From Candidatus Sumerlaeota bacterium (GTDB lineage: Bacteria; Sumerlaeota; Sumerlaeia; UBA8349): 33,792 nucleotides of DNA. Positions 1 through 8,602 of this stretch are shown in pieces (positions within the stretch are counted from its first letter, which is position 1; each line of letters begins with the position of its first letter). The position numbers and the translations under genes were made by a program. The notes beneath the pieces are model-generated. The model was not told the DNA's origin and ran no database searches. It worked only from the letters and a program-made list of their open reading frames with translations. The stretch spans positions 1 through 33,792 of the forward strand of contig JAFGFN010000104.1 in the NCBI GenBank assembly GCA_016931035.1, in the 5' to 3' direction.

Positions 1-147
1 TCCGTGGTTTGTACATTGCTGATAACAAAGTACTTATACCACAGAACGCGGCCTGATGCAACCCCTACTGTGAGAAATTCGGGCTAATCCCGAGAGAGAA
101 CTCGACCGCGAGTCGCACGACCAGACACGACTAGGGATGGATGCACG
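1..147. other. Leading intergenic edge before the ABC ATPase gene
   Basis: I see no convincing gene here. Long open frames on the minus strand are shadows of the downstream ATPase. The first 45 bases are AT-richer than the surroundings and contain TTGTAC and TTATAC 19 bases apart, which loosely resembles a sigma-70 promoter but with long spacing, so I do not call it. An AGGGAT run about a dozen bases before the ATG at 148 is a weak ribosome binding site. Confidence 0.35.
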
Positions 148-1131
148 ATGCCCGAATCTCCCGCCCTGCTCCGCGTCCGCGACTTGCGCAAACACTTTCC
201 GGTCCGCAGTTGGTTTTCGCGGCGGTCCCAGGGGCGGTTCGTGCGCGCCGTGGACGGCGTGTCGTTCGACATCGCCGCGGGCGAAACGCTCGGCCTCGTG
301 GGTGAAAGCGGTTGCGGGAAGACGACCACTGGCCGAATGATCCTGGGGCTCGAAACGCCCACGTCGGGCGAGCTGCGCCTGGGCGATTCGCCCGATCTCG
401 CCCGCCTCAGCCGGAGAGACTGGTTTCCCTATCGACGCCGGGTTCAGATGATCTTCCAAGACCCGTACTCTTCGCTCAACCCTCGGATGACCGTCGGCGC
501 CATCGTCGGCGAGGCGCTCTCGGTCCACCGTCTGGCATCGCGACGCGATCGGCGCGACCGTGTCGCCGACCTCTTCCGTCAGGTCGGTCTCGACCCGGAC
601 ACAATGGACCGATTCCCTCACGAGTTCAGCGGCGGACAACGTCAGCGCGTCGGGATCGCGCGCGCCCTGGCGGTCCAACCCGAGGTCATTGTGGCGGACG
701 AACCGGTCTCGGCGCTCGACGTGTCGATTCAGGCGCAGATTATCAACCTCTTGCAGGACCTTCAGAGGCAGCACGGCGTCTCGTTCCTCTTCATCGCCCA
801 CGATCTCGCCGTCGTCGGCCACATCAGCCGCCGCGTCGCCGTCATGTATTTGGGCCGCATCGTCGAGCTCGGCCCGCGCCAGGACCTCTTCGAGTCGCCC
901 CGACACCCCTACACCCTTGCCCTCATGAACGCCGTCCCCAAACCCCGTCCGGGCGGACAAAAGGGAAACCGAATCGTTCTCGAAGGCGACATCCCCAGCC
1001 CGATCGATCCTCCCCCGGGCTGTCCGTTCCATCCCCGCTGCCCCAAGCGTTTCGAGGGATGCGACCGCATCGAGCCCCGGTTGCGCGAGATCGCGCCCGA
1101 CCGCTTCGTCTCGTGCCGACTCTACGACTAG
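148..1131 (+). CDS. Oligopeptide/dipeptide ABC transporter ATP-binding protein (OppF/DppF type)
   Basis: This 327-residue ATPase would energise import of peptides, or in many free-living bacteria oligosaccharides, through an OppBC/DppBC-type permease. Visible motifs in order are Walker [10 protein letters not shown] (about 52-60), the Q-loop [10 protein letters not shown] (about 103-112), the ABC signature SGGQRQR (161-167), Walker B IVADEP (180-185) followed by SALD, and the H-loop histidine near 218. The C-terminus has the oligopeptide_HPY extension with HPYT and a Cys-rich PFHPRCP segment with further cysteines. That extension separates Opp/Dpp ATPases from other ABC proteins, and the length is normal. 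The permease, binding-protein and OppD partner genes are not in the window and would be expected just upstream. The gene faces the minus-strand membrane protein gene convergently across about 100 bases. Family assignment is firm; substrate is unknown. Confidence 0.93.
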   Translation: MPESPALLRVRDLRKHFPVRSWFSRRSQGRFVRAVDGVSFDIAAGETLGLVGESGCGKTTTGRMILGLETPTSGELRLGDSPDLARLSRRDWFPYRRRVQMIFQDPYSSLNPRMTVGAIVGEALSVHRLASRRDRRDRVADLFRQVGLDPDTMDRFPHEFSGGQRQRVGIARALAVQPEVIVADEPVSALDVSIQAQIINLLQDLQRQHGVSFLFIAHDLAVVGHISRRVAVMYLGRIVELGPRQDLFESPRHPYTLALMNAVPKPRPGGQKGNRIVLEGDIPSPIDPPPGCPFHPRCPKRFEGCDRIEPRLREIAPDRFVSCRLYD

Positions 1132-1234
1132 CCGTCGGTCTTCCCTTGTCGAGGATGGAAACGAGAGGGCCGCGCCCCAAGGATTCTCGGGTGAGACGGG
1201 ATCTTTGCGCGGGGACGCTATGGGCGCAACGGAC

Positions 1235-4051
1235 TCACTGTCTCTCGCGAGCCGTTTCCGCGGAAGACGTCGAGGGAACGTCGAAGGCCGCGGGGAGAGA
1301 GTTGATCGAGGGCGTCGTCAGACTCTCCGTTGTGAATCCGTCCGTCGTCCCGCTCTCCGTCGCGGCGCGTTCCACCGTCGTTGCGGCAATGTCCTCCGTG
1401 CGAATCGTCCCAGTCGTTGAAGCGTCCAACAAGGCGCGTACGGCTTCAGACGCGGCGGGAGACGTCCCGCTCTTGCCCGAAAGCGCGGGGCGCATTCGCT
1501 CCAGCGCCCAATTCTGTGTCGCCGGATCGTCGGACAAGAGAGCGTAGCGCGACCATTCCAGAGCGGCCTGCCGCGTGCGGCCCAACGCCTCGTGGATTCT
1601 GGCCCGAGCGAGAACGTATCGACCGGCCTCCGCCAAGTCCCTGCGAGTCTCCTCTCCGGAACGGCGACGCAGCGCATCCTGGCGAAGCAGTATCTGCTCG
1701 TCCCCGACCGCCTGGAGCCGACGCAGAAGTGCGCCGGCTTCCGAGTCTCTGCGCTGTTCGTGCAGTTCGAACCAAGCCTTCTCCAGAATCACTGGACTAG
1801 TCGGGTCGAACACGAGCGCACGCCTCAAGAACGCCAGATGCAGTCCCGAATCCCCCTCCGCCATTCTTGCTCTCAGGAGCCAGTAGACGTGTGAGGGGGG
1901 ATACGTGCGGTCCAACCAATCGCGCGCGCGTTCGATCTGGCCGGTGTCCATGAAAGACTCGGCGATCCTCACGAGCGTGTCGAGATCGGCCGTCTCGCCC
2001 GCGGCCAGTCGGTCGCGGGCCGTCTGTTTCTCGATCGGATCGCGCGCCGCATCGAAAAGGCCGAGCCGTCCCGCGTAGAAGGAATCGAACGCCAGACCGT
2101 CGTAGATCGCGAGCGCTTCGTCGATGCGACCCTGACCTATTCGAATCCGCGCAACGCTCAGGGCGGGTCCGTCGCCGCGCGGATGAGAGGAAACGATGTC
2201 TTGCACCCGGTACGCGATCGCTTCGGACCGTTCGGGAGGGGAGGGGATGCTCGATGCCGTGTCGCGAATTGCGGCGCGAAACGCTCGGTTGGCGCGCGCC
2301 GATTCCGACTCCGACCGCCAAACGAGATAGTCGAAGCCGCCCGAGACGAACAACGCCGCGAGTCCGACAAACGCCGTGAGCCGCAGCTTGCGTACGGCGG
2401 GAACGGCGTAGCGCAATCCCCCCAACATGGCCAGCGGGAACAATAACACCATCAGGAGCAGAACGAGCAACGGTTCGAGCGGCGGCGTTCCTTGTTGCAG
2501 GTAGCGAAGAAGAAGGGAATCGCTGAAGAAAGAAAGAGGGTGTGCAAGCGCCTCGCGCAGGACGACCAGCCACGTGTCCCTCGTTCCGACCAGGGGCGAG
2601 ATCTCGACCAGGCCGCGCTTGAGAGAAATCAGAACGACCACGTTCCAAAGAACGCCGACCGCGAGGACAATCTCCGACCCGACGCGCAGAAACGAGCTGC
2701 GCAAGCGATAGAGGAAGTAGGTTGTCCCGATGCTGAAGCAAGGGACAAGAAGCGCAGGATGCCCCGGTCCCGCGTCGAGATCGTTCGCCCGGCCCAGAGT
2801 GAAGATACTTCCGATCGCGAAAACCAGGACGATGCACGCAAGAAGCGACACCCCCAGCGCGTGACGCCTCAGGGCCATGAGAAGCAAACCGACAAGCGAA
2901 ACGACGAGGAAGGGATGCCATTGAAAGAGTCCCGCCCGGTCTCCCAGGAAAGACTCCCACCAAGAGACTCCGACGAGGGCGAGGAAATCCGTGAACCGGG
3001 AGAATCTCTCGCCCGAGTCAGGCGTCGCGATCCACGACCCGAACACCTTGCGCCACACGACGAACTGGGGGGAGGCGCACACCGAGAAGCCGACCCCGGC
3101 GAACAAAACGCACGATACGACTCGCAGAGCGATCGCACTCCGAGGCGCTTTCTTCGGTTCCGCCGCAATAGGCGCATCTCGTCCGCGATCGACGGACTCG
3201 GCGTCCGCGTCGTCCCCCTTGACTTGAGCGTTTCCCGCCGCGCGCTTCCTTCTGCGCCGCGTAGCATTCCGGGCCCGACGACGCCTGCGGTCGTGACTCC
3301 AGAACGGGTCCACCGAGTGCGGCCAGATCGTCAAGACGATGGGCAGAAACAGAAACGGTGCGGAAGAACACGACGTAATGAACATCAACCCGGCGGAGGC
3401 TCCGAGGTAGAGCGCCGCGCGGAGGGTGCCGTACGGGACGTGATCGACTGCAACGAACAAGAACAGCGCCGTGGCGAAGAATGCGTGAGCGTAAGGATAG
3501 ACCGGCTTCTGAAAAGCCCATATGAGCACGGCGGACGAGAAGAAGGTGAAGGCGGCGCCCGACACGGCCAGGTGCGACGAGACGAAACGACAGCCCGTGC
3601 GCCAACACAGGACGAGGCCGAGAAAACCGTAGAAAGCCGACGAGAAGGACACGGCGAACCGGTAAACCCACGAACAGGGATTCTGTTCCGTTGGCTTGAG
3701 AAAACCCACGTCGATCCCGTAGGCAAGGAGCCAGAACGGCGCATCGAGAAGAGAGGAGCCGACGGGCAGAGAGTCGGCGAGGTACCCCTCGTCCGTCAGA
3801 GATCGAACCGCCGTCTCGGTCACGGCCAGGGAATTGTACGCCCTGAGGAAATCGTTGCTCAGTTCCACGTCGCCGTCCTCTACGAGCGAGGGCATGCGAC
3901 TGAAGCAAACGACCTGGTCGTACCCTCCGCCGGGCCAGGGTTCGAACAGGAAGAGAAAACCGGCCGCATAGACGCAAGCCAAGACGAGCAGATCGCGTAC
4001 GTAGCGCGGATGGTGAATCCGGTCCAACGGAACGTGGTGGTCGAATTCCAT
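1235..4051 (-). CDS. Large polytopic membrane protein with C-terminal TPR-like region
   Basis: This 938-residue protein is one I cannot assign to a named family with certainty. The N-terminal 570 residues or so contain roughly ten hydrophobic membrane segments, beginning with DLLVLACVYAAGFLFLF, and a large loop near the start rich in acidic residues. That layout recalls GT-C-type lipid-linked-sugar glycosyltransferases and their uncharacterised relatives. A very basic Arg/Lys-rich loop (about 255-275, then charged to about 305) interrupts the membrane part. The last 350 residues are soluble, alanine- and arginine-rich helical pairs consistent with TPR-like repeats (for example IRIGQGRIDEALAIYDGL), ending in a Thr/Ser-rich tail. 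It lies downstream of the dipeptidase-domain gene on the same strand with a gap of about 125 bases, so they may be co-transcribed. No clear Shine-Dalgarno precedes the ATG. Function is unknown; envelope glycan transfer is a guess. Confidence 0.72.
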   Translation of the reverse strand: MEFDHHVPLDRIHHPRYVRDLLVLACVYAAGFLFLFEPWPGGGYDQVVCFSRMPSLVEDGDVELSNDFLRAYNSLAVTETAVRSLTDEGYLADSLPVGSSLLDAPFWLLAYGIDVGFLKPTEQNPCSWVYRFAVSFSSAFYGFLGLVLCWRTGCRFVSSHLAVSGAAFTFFSSAVLIWAFQKPVYPYAHAFFATALFLFVAVDHVPYGTLRAALYLGASAGLMFITSCSSAPFLFLPIVLTIWPHSVDPFWSHDRRRRRARNATRRRRKRAAGNAQVKGDDADAESVDRGRDAPIAAEPKKAPRSAIALRVVSCVLFAGVGFSVCASPQFVVWRKVFGSWIATPDSGERFSRFTDFLALVGVSWWESFLGDRAGLFQWHPFLVVSLVGLLLMALRRHALGVSLLACIVLVFAIGSIFTLGRANDLDAGPGHPALLVPCFSIGTTYFLYRLRSSFLRVGSEIVLAVGVLWNVVVLISLKRGLVEISPLVGTRDTWLVVLREALAHPLSFFSDSLLLRYLQQGTPPLEPLLVLLLMVLLFPLAMLGGLRYAVPAVRKLRLTAFVGLAALFVSGGFDYLVWRSESESARANRAFRAAIRDTASSIPSPPERSEAIAYRVQDIVSSHPRGDGPALSVARIRIGQGRIDEALAIYDGLAFDSFYAGRLGLFDAARDPIEKQTARDRLAAGETADLDTLVRIAESFMDTGQIERARDWLDRTYPPSHVYWLLRARMAEGDSGLHLAFLRRALVFDPTSPVILEKAWFELHEQRRDSEAGALLRRLQAVGDEQILLRQDALRRRSGEETRRDLAEAGRYVLARARIHEALGRTRQAALEWSRYALLSDDPATQNWALERMRPALSGKSGTSPAASEAVRALLDASTTGTIRTEDIAATTVERAATESGTTDGFTTESLTTPSINSLPAAFDVPSTSSAETARERQ

Positions 4052-4176
4052 ACGGGGCCGCCCGGCTATAGAGACAAGCGCGTTTTCCGGCTCAGCCTAC
4101 CACAAGACGACGCGAAATCAAGATTCTTGAGGGGACGGTCTCGAAAGCGCGGGCGGCGGTGGGCCGCTCCGGCCGC

Positions 4177-6234
4177 CTAAGAGCGGTGGAACAACGATAA
4201 GAAAAACGCCACGAAGAATACGGCGACCGCGGCCCCGACGACCCAGTAAGATCGTGTCCGGTCTACTCGGCCCACGGCCGGACCGGCGTCGCTGGGAACG
4301 CCAATAGGCGCCGGCGCGGTCGGCGTTTCCCAGGAATCGGACCGCGAATCCCTTTCCGGCTCTTTCCTCGCCACGCGTTCGCGCATCGGCAACGCGGACC
4401 GCGTTTCGTCCGTGGTGTCGATTTCGCCCGGAGCCTCGATAGGTTCGGGCGGGCCTACGCCCTCGGTCGTCTCGGAATCATGAAATACCGGCAATACCCT
4501 CGAAGTCGCGCCGGAGTGGCTCGACGCTCCCCTGCTCGACAGGCCGTTCTCGGAGGTCCGATTGTCGATGATCAAAGGCGGATCGACGCGCGACGCGTCC
4601 TCGGGGCCCGGCCAGAACGGGACATCGACCACCGGGTAGTTCGGCCAATGGGGCCCGTCGTAATGCCACCATTCTTCACGAATCGTCGTGAAACCCTCCG
4701 CCTCCATGGCGCGCGTCAGGATATCCAGGTGACGCCGGGCGCTTTCCGACATGTATGGATAGTCGCGGTGCGAGGTCTCGTCGAAGACCGTGAAGTCCGA
4801 CGGCATCTCGACGTCTGTCCCCTCCAGGTCCGTGAGAGTGCAATCGATCGCCGCGCCCCGATTGTGGCGCGAACCTCGATTCGGCGCGGCAAGGTAGGGG
4901 GTTCCCGGATACTGGAGCCACAGTCGTTGCGTCACCGACAGCGGTCGGTATGCATCGTAGATCTTGAGACGGAAGCCTCGCGCGTTCAGACGCGCGTTGA
5001 CCCGCGCCGCCGCCTCCGCGACGGGGCGGACGAGCATCGCGCGCGGCCGATCGTAGATCGGTCGACCGAGGAAGTTCCGGTTCGTGGCCCAACGGGGCTC
5101 GTACAGGATCGTCGGATCGACCTCGGCGACGTCGACCAGGTCGACCTCGCGCCTGGGATAGCCCCGCTCGAGAACGTCGATCGACCAAACGGCGAAGTGA
5201 CCGCGTTCGAGGACAGTCCCCTCGAGAGCCACGCGCACGGTCTCGACGTGAGGAGCCGCTTCCTTTTCGTCCACGTCCCAGATGCCCGCAAGAGGGAGGC
5301 TCGGATCGATCGTCGGCGCCGGATCGCCGAACAGGGCGTAGTGGGCCCGCACGAGAAAGCGCTTCCCGTCCTTCGGGCGCGAAGTTTCGAAGAATCTCCG
5401 TGCCAACGCCGAAACGACGGGTTTCTCGATCGCCTCGGGATCGAGAACCAGGGCCACTACGAGTCCGGGCGCACGCCCGTTCTCGACGGGCAGAGAAAGC
5501 GACCGACGGGGATTGCCGGGATCCGATTCGTCGTTGAGAGCCACGCCATCGGCCGGGGCGCGCTGCAGCGACTGGCCGCGTACCCTGGAGAAAACCACGT
5601 GACCCGCGACAAGCCAGGCGCCCGTGTCGCGCGCTTCCGCCATCAAACGCTCGATCGCCTCGTCCAGGCTCGGGGGCGTCTCGGGACCGCAATCGAAGAG
5701 AATTCGCGCCGAGGGCGCCGTGCCGCTCGTCACTCCAATCGCCCAGCCGAGACGAGCCAGCGATTCGTAGCTGAACGTCGGGTAGCCTCTTCCGGAATCG
5801 GTCGTCTTGAGATGAATGAAGCGGCCCGTTGAGAGGAACCATCCCGCCGTATCGGGCCCGTAAACGGTTGCGAGCCCGAGTCCCGCCGCCATATCCGGAG
5901 GGCTGAGCGAGCGAAAATCGTCCGCGACGAGACTCCCGGAGCGAACCCGATCCCACTCCCCTACGAAACGCGCACACACCCCGTCCGGGCGCCGCTGCAG
6001 AACCTGCCAGATCGGCTCTCGGGGGCGATCGGGTTCAGGCGTCTCAACGGGTCCGATTCTTGTCGGGCGCATCTTCAGTTCCTTGGAGACCTTGAGCGTC
6101 TGTGCTGGGGGTTCGTCCCCGCCGTGGCTCGCCCCCCACGCCTGGGAGAGGACGAGGAGCGCGGCGGCACCTCCGAGCGCGGCGGCGAGAACGGAGTTGG
6201 CGAAGCGACAAGAGACAAAGCGGTTGGCTGTCAT
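4177..6234 (-). CDS. Exported, tail-anchored protein with D-alanyl-D-alanine dipeptidase (M15D, VanX/DdpX) domain
   Basis: The protein has 685 residues from the chosen start MTANRFVSCRF, which begins a signal peptide (hydrophobic stretch then AWGA). The open frame continues upstream, but only into noncoding repeat sequence. Residues about 60-350 form a domain I do not recognise. Residues about 360-540 match the VanX/DdpX zinc dipeptidase: the zinc motif SRHNRGAAID (about 449-458) and EWWHYD (about 517-522) with the catalytic Glu and third zinc ligand are all present, as is an AYRP segment before them. A Pro/Thr/Ser/Glu-rich linker of about 120 residues follows, then one C-terminal membrane helix (SYWVVGAAVAVFFVAFFLSL). 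VanX enzymes are normally about 200-residue single-domain proteins that cleave D-Ala-D-Ala. Here the same catalytic core is apparently exported and membrane-tethered, so turnover of wall peptides or scavenging is more likely than vancomycin resistance. Confidence 0.82.
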   Translation of the reverse strand: MTANRFVSCRFANSVLAAALGGAAALLVLSQAWGASHGGDEPPAQTLKVSKELKMRPTRIGPVETPEPDRPREPIWQVLQRRPDGVCARFVGEWDRVRSGSLVADDFRSLSPPDMAAGLGLATVYGPDTAGWFLSTGRFIHLKTTDSGRGYPTFSYESLARLGWAIGVTSGTAPSARILFDCGPETPPSLDEAIERLMAEARDTGAWLVAGHVVFSRVRGQSLQRAPADGVALNDESDPGNPRRSLSLPVENGRAPGLVVALVLDPEAIEKPVVSALARRFFETSRPKDGKRFLVRAHYALFGDPAPTIDPSLPLAGIWDVDEKEAAPHVETVRVALEGTVLERGHFAVWSIDVLERGYPRREVDLVDVAEVDPTILYEPRWATNRNFLGRPIYDRPRAMLVRPVAEAAARVNARLNARGFRLKIYDAYRPLSVTQRLWLQYPGTPYLAAPNRGSRHNRGAAIDCTLTDLEGTDVEMPSDFTVFDETSHRDYPYMSESARRHLDILTRAMEAEGFTTIREEWWHYDGPHWPNYPVVDVPFWPGPEDASRVDPPLIIDNRTSENGLSSRGASSHSGATSRVLPVFHDSETTEGVGPPEPIEAPGEIDTTDETRSALPMRERVARKEPERDSRSDSWETPTAPAPIGVPSDAGPAVGRVDRTRSYWVVGAAVAVFFVAFFLSLFHRS

Positions 6235-6908
6235 GGGAAGGGCGCGACCGGGCATGGGGTATGATCGACGAGAACCGGGTCGTCCGATTCCTACTGTTAC
6301 CACATCGGCGGCCCGTTGACAAAAGGTCTTTGGCCCGCTTACGCGTGACGAGAAGTCGGAAGAGTGCACGATGCGGATCAGTGATAAGCGTGTTTCGTTC
6401 GCTTTTTTCAGTGTACGCCAAAGGCGTGCCGGCCTCCAGCCTGGGGTTGGCGCGGCGCGTCCGAGCGTAGCGAGACCGCGCACCGTGGCTACCCCAGGAA
6501 AACGAGACCCCCATTCTTCTTCTCAACCCGGAACGGGTTGTGGCCCACGAGCCCATCGCGCCACAACCCCATTGGGGTTGTCTGAATCGGGACGTTCGCG
6601 ACCCAAGGTAGCGCCTGACCCGGCTCCGCTTCGCTTCGCCGGGCCGAGCGGCGCAACCTTGGGCTGGAGGCCACGGCCCCGTTGGGGCCGAAGAAAGAAA
6701 AGGCCGAAGGAATCCCGAGAGCCTATGGATCTCAGCGCTTCCGCCATCCACCTCGTACAGTCGAGTCGGAGGCCGGTCGGGAATATTCTTGACAAGGCGG
6801 GATGAGAAGGCGATGATGGCCTTGGAATAGGCATTAGTCTTGCTAACCGACCCATACCCTTGAGTATATAGGGTTTAGAAGACTCTCAACACCCACTCGG
6901 CTCGCCCC
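6235..6908. other. Divergent 674-base intergenic region
   Basis: This region lies between the dipeptidase-domain gene (leftward) and rpoN (rightward). Its centre, 6431-6690, is the multi-hairpin element listed separately. I regard the open frames crossing it as spurious, because they are read through inverted repeats and have no ribosome binding sites. To its right TTGACA at 6789-6794 lies 17 bases before GATGAT, a possible but unproven promoter for rpoN. Another TTGACA occurs at about 6317 without a good -10. Confidence 0.5.
6431..6690. repeat. Multi-arm hairpin element (structured dispersed repeat candidate)
   Basis: An 11-base inverted repeat (6431-6441 with 6662-6672) encloses four further hairpins, and a fifth follows it. 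In order: CCTGGGGT 6440-6447 with ACCCCAGG 6491-6498, and inside it GCGCGG 6450-6455 with CCGCGC 6476-6481; CAACCCG-GAA-CGGGTTG 6524-6540; ACAACCCC/GGGGTTGT 6563-6581; CCCAAGGT 6602-6609 with ACCTTGGG 6656-6663, continuing inward through GCGCC/GGCGC and CCCGGC/GCCGGG; then CGGCCCC/GGGGCCG 6674-6690. All pairings were read directly from the bases. The geometry is that of a multibranched RNA or cruciform DNA, not a simple terminator. Similar sequence, with CCAACCCC...GGGGTTGG hairpins next to CAGCCT/AGGCTG arms, is in my memory common in intergenic DNA of Planctomycetota, but copy number here cannot be tested from one window. Confidence 0.75.
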
Positions 6909-8519
6909 ATGCCGCTCGCGCTCCAACAGGTCCAGAAACTTCAGCAGCGTCTCATCATGACGCCCCAGATGCAGCAGTCGGTCAAACTGCTGCAGATGAA
7001 CACCGTCGAACTCGATGCCTTGACCCAGGCCGAACTCCTGGAGAACCCGTTTCTCGAACTTGAGGAAGAGGACGTCTCCCCCAACACGGTGGAGTCCTCG
7101 GACACCGAGGGCGCCGACCACTCTCAGTCCGCGGTCGAGACGGCGAATCCTGACGATAGCCCCAGGAAGACAATCGAGGACGAGGCCGACGGTTCCTATC
7201 GGACCGAACCTCAGGCCGACGACGCCGGGAGCGTCGAAGAGGACACGGCCGCCAATTCGGATCGCTTGCAGGACAACGACGAAGTATCGGACCGCGTCGA
7301 GTCGAGCCCCGTCGAAGACCAGCCCGAGCAATTCGCCGAAGTGGACACCGACTGGAGCGAGGTCTTCGACGACGACGCCACCCCGACCTATCACACGCCG
7401 CGCGACGACACGGAAGAGCGCAGCTTCGAAGAAACCGTGGCGGTCCGGGCAAGTCTCTATGAGGTGCTCGAGCGCCAGCTTCGCACGTCGAGCCTCGACG
7501 GGCTCGACGCCGAGATCGGCCGGTACTTGATCGGCTGCATCGACGAAAACGGCTATTTACAGGTTTCCGTCGAGGAATGCGCGCAGCGATTCGGTGTCGC
7601 CGAGACGCGCGTGGAACGGGTCCTCGGCATCGTTCAGGATTTCGAGCCAACGGGCGTCGGGGCGCGCGATTTGCCCGAATGCCTGATTCTCCAGCTCGCG
7701 GCGATGAACGAACTCACCATCGAGGCCAAGGAGATCTTGACCGAGCATTGGCCGCTGATGCTCAGGAAGAAGTTCAAGGAAATCGCTCGCATTGTCGAGA
7801 CCGACGAACAAACCGTCGCCGGACTCTTCAACAGGATTGGCCGCCTCGACCCCTCGCCCGGACGGTCGTATTCCAAGGAGCGGCCGATCTACGTCACGCC
7901 CGACGTGTACGTCAAACAGATCGACGGGCGCTATTTCTGTTACTTGCACGAGGGCCAGGTGGCGCACCTTCGCCTCAACAACGTTTACAAGGAAATCCTT
8001 CTCGGCGACAAGCGCGAGCAGGATCCGAAGGAGCGCGAGTACGCCCTGGACAAGTATCGCGCGGCCGTCATGTTCATCAAGAACATCGAGAAACGGCGCA
8101 ACACGATTCTTCGCGTGACCGAAGCCATCATGGAGTATCAGCACGAGTTTCTACAGAAGGGCGTTTCGGCGCTGCGGCCCCTCGCGTTGAGCGAGATCGC
8201 CGACCGGGTGGGTATGCACGAATCGACGATCTCCCGCGTCACATCGGCCAAGTACGTGGACACGCCCCAGGGTATGTTCGAACTCAAGTTCTTCTTCTCG
8301 AGCGCCATCGAGTCCTCGTCGGGCGAGGCAGCCTCCTCGCGCGCCGTCAAGCAGAAGATCCAGGGAATCGTGGCGGGCGAGGATCCACGCAAGCCCTTGA
8401 GCGACGACCGAATCGCAAAGATCCTGAAAAGCCAGGGATTCACGATCGCCCGGCGAACCGTCGCCAAGTATCGCGAGCAGCTCAGGATCCTACCGACGAA
8501 TCTTCGCCGACAGAGCTAG
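6909..8519 (+). CDS. rpoN: RNA polymerase sigma-54 factor
   Basis: RpoN directs RNA polymerase to -24/-12 promoters that need AAA+ activator proteins. The 536-residue protein starts with the glutamine/leucine-rich activator-binding region I (MTPQMQQSVKLLQM near 17-30, then ELLENPFLELEEED). A long acidic region II of about 110 residues follows, longer than in enteric RpoN. Next come the core-binding domain and a helix-turn-helix (LSEIADRVGMHESTISRVTS). The diagnostic RpoN box is intact at 514-523 (ARRTVAKYRE). No Shine-Dalgarno precedes the ATG at 6909, but the N-terminus aligns with the family at this start. The gene stands alone and converges on the sensor kinase gene. The usual enteric rpoN neighbours (lptB, hpf, ptsN) are absent. 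Confidence 0.97.
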   Translation: MPLALQQVQKLQQRLIMTPQMQQSVKLLQMNTVELDALTQAELLENPFLELEEEDVSPNTVESSDTEGADHSQSAVETANPDDSPRKTIEDEADGSYRTEPQADDAGSVEEDTAANSDRLQDNDEVSDRVESSPVEDQPEQFAEVDTDWSEVFDDDATPTYHTPRDDTEERSFEETVAVRASLYEVLERQLRTSSLDGLDAEIGRYLIGCIDENGYLQVSVEECAQRFGVAETRVERVLGIVQDFEPTGVGARDLPECLILQLAAMNELTIEAKEILTEHWPLMLRKKFKEIARIVETDEQTVAGLFNRIGRLDPSPGRSYSKERPIYVTPDVYVKQIDGRYFCYLHEGQVAHLRLNNVYKEILLGDKREQDPKEREYALDKYRAAVMFIKNIEKRRNTILRVTEAIMEYQHEFLQKGVSALRPLALSEIADRVGMHESTISRVTSAKYVDTPQGMFELKFFFSSAIESSSGEAASSRAVKQKIQGIVAGEDPRKPLSDDRIAKILKSQGFTIARRTVAKYREQLRILPTNLRRQS

Positions 8520-8530
8520 CTGGGCGGAAA

Positions 8531-8602
8531 GGATGAAGGCAGAAGGATGAAAACAGAAGGAAGAAGATCCTCTCTGTCCTTTTCATCCTTCCGCCTTCAT
8601 CC
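8531..8602. repeat. Purine-rich inverted repeat between convergent genes; probable bidirectional terminator (family A, copy 1)
   Basis: Bases 8531-8553 pair with 8580-8602 at 22 of 23 positions, and CAGA 8554-8557 extends the stem by pairing with TCTG 8573-8576. The right arm continues as a 14-base tandem unit (CATCCTTCCGCCTT at 8584-8597 and 8598-8611, then a partial third). The arms are GGATGAAGG-like on one side and CCTTCATCC-like on the other. The element begins just after the rpoN stop, and the kinase gene coming the other way ends inside it, so both transcripts would form a long hairpin. There is no classical T-tract. A second copy lies at 13026-13139. Confidence 0.75.

Noticed and set aside
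2492..4180. 562-residue plus-strand open frame
   Set aside because: It is antisense to the membrane protein gene, and its Arg/Glu/Asp-rich composition is that of a GC-rich shadow frame.
4177..6234. Vancomycin resistance determinant
   Set aside because: The VanX-type domain alone, without vanH/vanA ligase genes and in an exported multidomain protein, does not support resistance.
6371..6805. Open frames crossing the multi-hairpin element on both strands
   Set aside because: They run through inverted repeats, lack ribosome binding sites, and resemble spurious translations of repeat DNA.
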